Shown: in pieces, positions 60,670-64,000 of the stretch
How positions within the stretch are numbered: the stretch's first letter is position 1
Layout of the letters: each line of letters opens with the position of its first letter
From: Chamaecrista fasciculata
Taxonomy: Eukaryota > Streptophyta > Magnoliopsida > Fabales > Fabaceae
Direction: 5' to 3'
Assembly: GCA_003254925.1 (NCBI GenBank)
Contig: QANZ01032916.1
Span: 1-64,000, forward strand
DNA: 64,000 bases
Position numbers and translations under genes: made by a program
Notes under the pieces: model-generated
The model's input: the letters and a program-made list of their open reading frames with translations, nothing else
Database searches by the model: none
Told to the model about the DNA's origin: nothing

Positions 60670-63600
60670 TCACATCTCTGCAACCAATTTTCCCATGTAG
60701 GATCCAGATTCAGAAAGGGTTCCTTGAGTCCACGTCTTCAGCATCTCTAATGCAGCCTTAGGCTGATCCATTGGAACCATGTGACCCGCATCATGGACCT
60801 GGTTATTGGTGATCATAATATCCACTTATGTCAGTATATTTTATCAACAATGACCAAAGACACAAAGACAATTATGTAGATAAGTAGTGCATTTGTCGCT
60901 GATTTATACACAACGATAAGTACTTTGGGGATTTCGTAGTACAATATTGTGTGGTTGTTCCCGATGTTATTGATTGTATTCATAGCAAATGCATGGGTGT
61001 GTAAAGAAATAGTCAAATAGATGGAGAGAGAGAGAGAGAGAGAGAGACCTTGAGGAAACTTAAAGGTCCATGACTCTTCAATACTCCAGCTTCTGAGCCA
61101 TTAACAACGAAGGGAACTTCAGGTGACGCTACAAACTCTTTCTGACCAGACCATGCCATGGCCTGAACCCACCTTGAATTACCTATCGTTGAAAAACCAT
61201 AACAGAAAGTCAATTTTCATCAATTCATGCTCTTAAATGTTAAAGTTAAACTTCTCTGAAGATCTAAAATATTAATTAAGGCTAAATCTGTATAAATACC
61301 AAGCCAATTGCAGATGAGATCATATTCCCCAGCATATACAAGCAAATTGATTCCATCCTCAAGAAGGGCAGGAATACCAACTTCAAGATTTCTCATCCAA
61401 TCCATCAGCATAGCCTGATAAACAGTAGGGCTACAAGACACAAAATCAATATTCCCAACCCCCAGAGTATCCCGAACAGATTTTAGGTTCAGAAACTTCT
61501 CCATATTTGAAAAATCATAGCAAAGGCTCCCCTCGCACTTCTTTCTAATGTCATAATACTGCAGCAAAAATATATAATGCGAGTTAAAATTTTAGGTCTG
61601 CCAACATTCCTTCAACATTTTACAATTTCTATAGAATTGTCGACATACAAGTATCTTCTCACAAACAAGCAGAATAAAGGGCCTTCTGGCCATCTGATCT
61701 TAAATTTCTAATCCACAATATCCTTAACTTAGGAGAAGGCCAAAGGAGTTTAAAAAGGCATGCCTCTTTGCAGACGAAATAGAAAAATCATGCATTCTGG
61801 AAATACAAACCAAAAAATAACATATTCTCAAATTCTAACAAAGGACCAAGATATTATCGGAGACCTTTATTTACTCCTTTATCAACAAGACAACTACTAC
61901 AACTTTCAGATTGAGTGGCTCTTTAACAAGATATTAAAGCTTTTTTTGAACAAGAGGCTTATATCTCAATCTCCTGCTAGCTTCATTCTTATGTAATTAT
62001 CAGTACAATATGGTAGGACTAGGAAGCCTGTATTTCAAACATGTGTCAACAATGTTACTCATTACTGACATGTCAACCACAAAAAAGAGGAAGTAACTAT
62101 TACCCACATTTGCATCACCAGCATGTGCCAAGATGTCACTGAATATGAGATTGCAAACAAAGTATGCAGCCGCACAAGAGACTGTGCCATCAGTGCCTAA
62201 AAGGATAAAACAAATATTAACAAGCTGATTCCAACACACAAACATTACATGAAAGACAGCATTCACTGAGATAAGAGAACGCAATAACGCAACACATAAA
62301 TTACCACAAAGCTTGATTCCTGTTTCACAGGCAGGAACAAGAATTTTGTTGAGACGGTTATGTGTAGCTTTCCCAATTATGCCCATATCCAGTGCAAAAT
62401 CTGGATAGGCTTTATACTGAATCGCTGGATCAGTAAGCCCATTACCAATGGCAAATCCCTGTTACAACCAATTTAAATGAGAAGATCATGTCAGTTTGCC
62501 CTTCAGTATCACTTGAAAGTTTTGTGGCGGAAGCAAACCTTCAGGTTTATATGAATTCCTTCTTTAGCTTTGTTTCCCTTATGGACTCGAGCTGCAAAAG
62601 CAGGAATATAGTGCCCAGCATATGATTCACCAGTAATGTAAAAGTCGTTCTCTGCATATTGGGGATGCTCTGCAAAGAAGGCCTGATATTTTACACACAA
62701 AAATAATATGACTTAGCAAAGTATATAAGAAAGTATATACCAACTTTAGTTGTACTAGTAACCAGGAAACTATTAACTTAGTGAAGTTCAGGAATACAAC
62801 TTCAGCCTCGGAAATGATAAATAACCAATAGCGATGAAACACTGCACTGACGTTGTATAACTAATATTTACAGCAAAACAACAACCTGCAAAAAGTCATA
62901 AAGGTCATTGCTAACACCCTCTTCATCATGACGAATATCACGCCCATCAGTACTGTAACTAAAGCCTGTTCCAATTGGTTGGTCAACATACAGAAGGTTT
63001 GAAACCTGCAAGATCACCAAGAAACTTGTTAACTCCTGTACTTAAATCTAGAAGAACAAGAGCACCACACAATGAAGTTGATAAGATAACCAGTAAGGAT
63101 ATCCAACGGATCTTTATCCATGCGAAGTCACTTCACATTTCACAATAAGGCAACCATCACCAAAGTCAACACTAATTTCAAAACCCCTTTCTTCATTTTA
63201 CAATTTCAATATAAAAATAAAAAAAATAAAATTTGCTTCTCCTCATTAGATGCAGAAAGGCCATTTCAGTCTCAAACCTTTCTTTCTAAGGAGAAGCCGG
63301 AAAAACAGCAACATGCGAGTGCTAGTTCTTCTCATTTAGCTAGTGATTTCAAACAAAAAAATGCACATAAAATATTCATAGAAATAGAATGCAATTCAAC
63401 GGATTGTTTAAGGCTCCTCAGGTTGACTCTATGGTAAGACAGTAATAATTAAAAGGACAATTGCAACGTTTTCACTTCACTGTAGGATGTTGGTAACACG
63501 AGAAAAAAATATGTCCACAGCCACCCAAGTCCATAACCCAACATGTGAACAATGCATAAGCACTCACAGAGAAGGACATTCAACCTCAAAGAAAACAAAG

Positions 63601-63777
63601 AAGGATACCTTATCCCAACCGTACTCATTCCACAAAAGAGACATGTTGTCTGCAATTTTGAAAGGACCATTTTCATAAAACAATGCCAATTCACTGCTAC
63701 ATCCAGGCCCTCCAGTCAACCAAATCACAACAGGATCCTTATTGTTGTTGCGTGATTCAAAGAAGAAGTAAAACATC
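60670..63777 (-). CDS. serine carboxypeptidase (S10, carboxypeptidase III/SCPL48-49-like), 5' end outside window
   Basis: Secreted or vacuolar serine carboxypeptidase. Exons in coding order: 63609-63777, 62886-63005, 62539-62682, 62305-62458, 62108-62196, 61300-61558, 61049-61182, 60670-60798 (stop 60670-60672). Phases agree. The catalytic Ser is in GESYAG (exon 62539-62682), the Asp in [11 protein letters not shown] (61300-61558) and the His in [12 protein letters not shown] (60670-60798); the substrate-site motif [11 protein letters not shown] is in the first exon seen. The signal peptide, propeptide and start of the mature enzyme lie beyond 64000. The intron after 61049-61182 begins GTCTCTCTCT, a donor running into a (CT)n repeat (about 61024-61048). 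All catalytic residues are intact, so the gene is probably functional. Confidence 0.92.
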
Positions 63778-63837
63778 CTGCCCAATTTGATCAAAAGTGA
63801 GAAATGAATAGGAACGATATACTAATAATAAAATAAA

Positions 63838-64000
63838 GGGTAAATTACACTTTGGTATCTTGTAGTTTGACCCCATTCCTCCACTTTAGTACCATGTGGT
63901 TTAATAAGTGGCACCTTGGTACCCTGGGATCTCTACTGTTACCCTTTTGGTACCCTAAACAATTTTTTCATTAATTTTGGACAAAATTTGGCACGTGACT
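63838..64000. mobile_element. left end of a MULE related to 54795-56681, cut by window edge
   Basis: It starts GGGTAAATTACACTTTGGTA and repeats GGTACC(C/A)TG phrases, as in the element at 54795. The 9 bases before it are TAAAATAAA. It lies in an intron of the carboxypeptidase gene. Confidence 0.6.

Overview
This window is nuclear DNA of a flowering plant, most likely a eudicot, from a draft assembly. It is AT-rich, its genes are split by many short introns, and it holds one long N run (24144-24345) and single Ns at 16103 and 22896. Gene families are plant-typical: alpha-dioxygenase, FLOWERING LOCUS D, the MOR1 microtubule protein, a probable plastid DUF3783 protein and an S10 carboxypeptidase. 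I do not assign a genus.

Layout: (1) 116-4971, plus strand, a complete 10-exon alpha-dioxygenase gene (DOX1) with a solo LTR in intron 8. (2) 5533-8123, minus strand, a 5'-truncated and frameshifted GH1 beta-glucosidase pseudogene whose introns hold inverted-repeat elements and a tRNA-like SINE. (3) 8.5-10.7 kb, three back-to-back terminal-inverted-repeat (TIR) elements. (4) 11066-14749, plus strand, FLD, a plant LSD1-type histone demethylase. (5) 18838-19617, minus strand, a single-exon MEF2BNB/BORCS8-like gene. (6) 20.7-26.4 kb, a repeat island with a foldback carrying a DC1-domain gene fragment, a Helitron-like end and TIR elements, one of which stops exactly at the MOR1 TATA box. (7) 26729-45938, plus strand, MOR1, reconstructed here as 54 exons (2,023 aa) with three GC-AG introns. 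(8) 46817-51076, minus strand, an 8-exon DUF3783 gene. (9) 51.2-59.8 kb, a second repeat island: a 1.7-kb palindrome carrying gene-like exons in both arms, a MULE with an exact 9-bp target duplication, a second 1.5-kb palindrome and another Helitron-like end. (10) 60670-63777, minus strand, a serine carboxypeptidase III-like gene that runs off the right edge, with a relative of the 54.8-kb MULE in its intron.

The genes do not form a functional cluster; each is an ordinary single-gene locus. Exon junctions were placed by GT/GC-AG sites, by reading phase (CDS totals divide by three for DOX1, FLD, MOR1 and the DUF3783 gene) and by recalled family sequence. Many unrelated-looking TIR elements share a short phrase of the type TTTGGTCCC spaced every 20-40 bases; this is the window's dominant non-genic signal. 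I found no convincing new molecular system. The strongest unusual objects are the two large palindromes and the DC1 foldback, all plausible hairpin-RNA sources.
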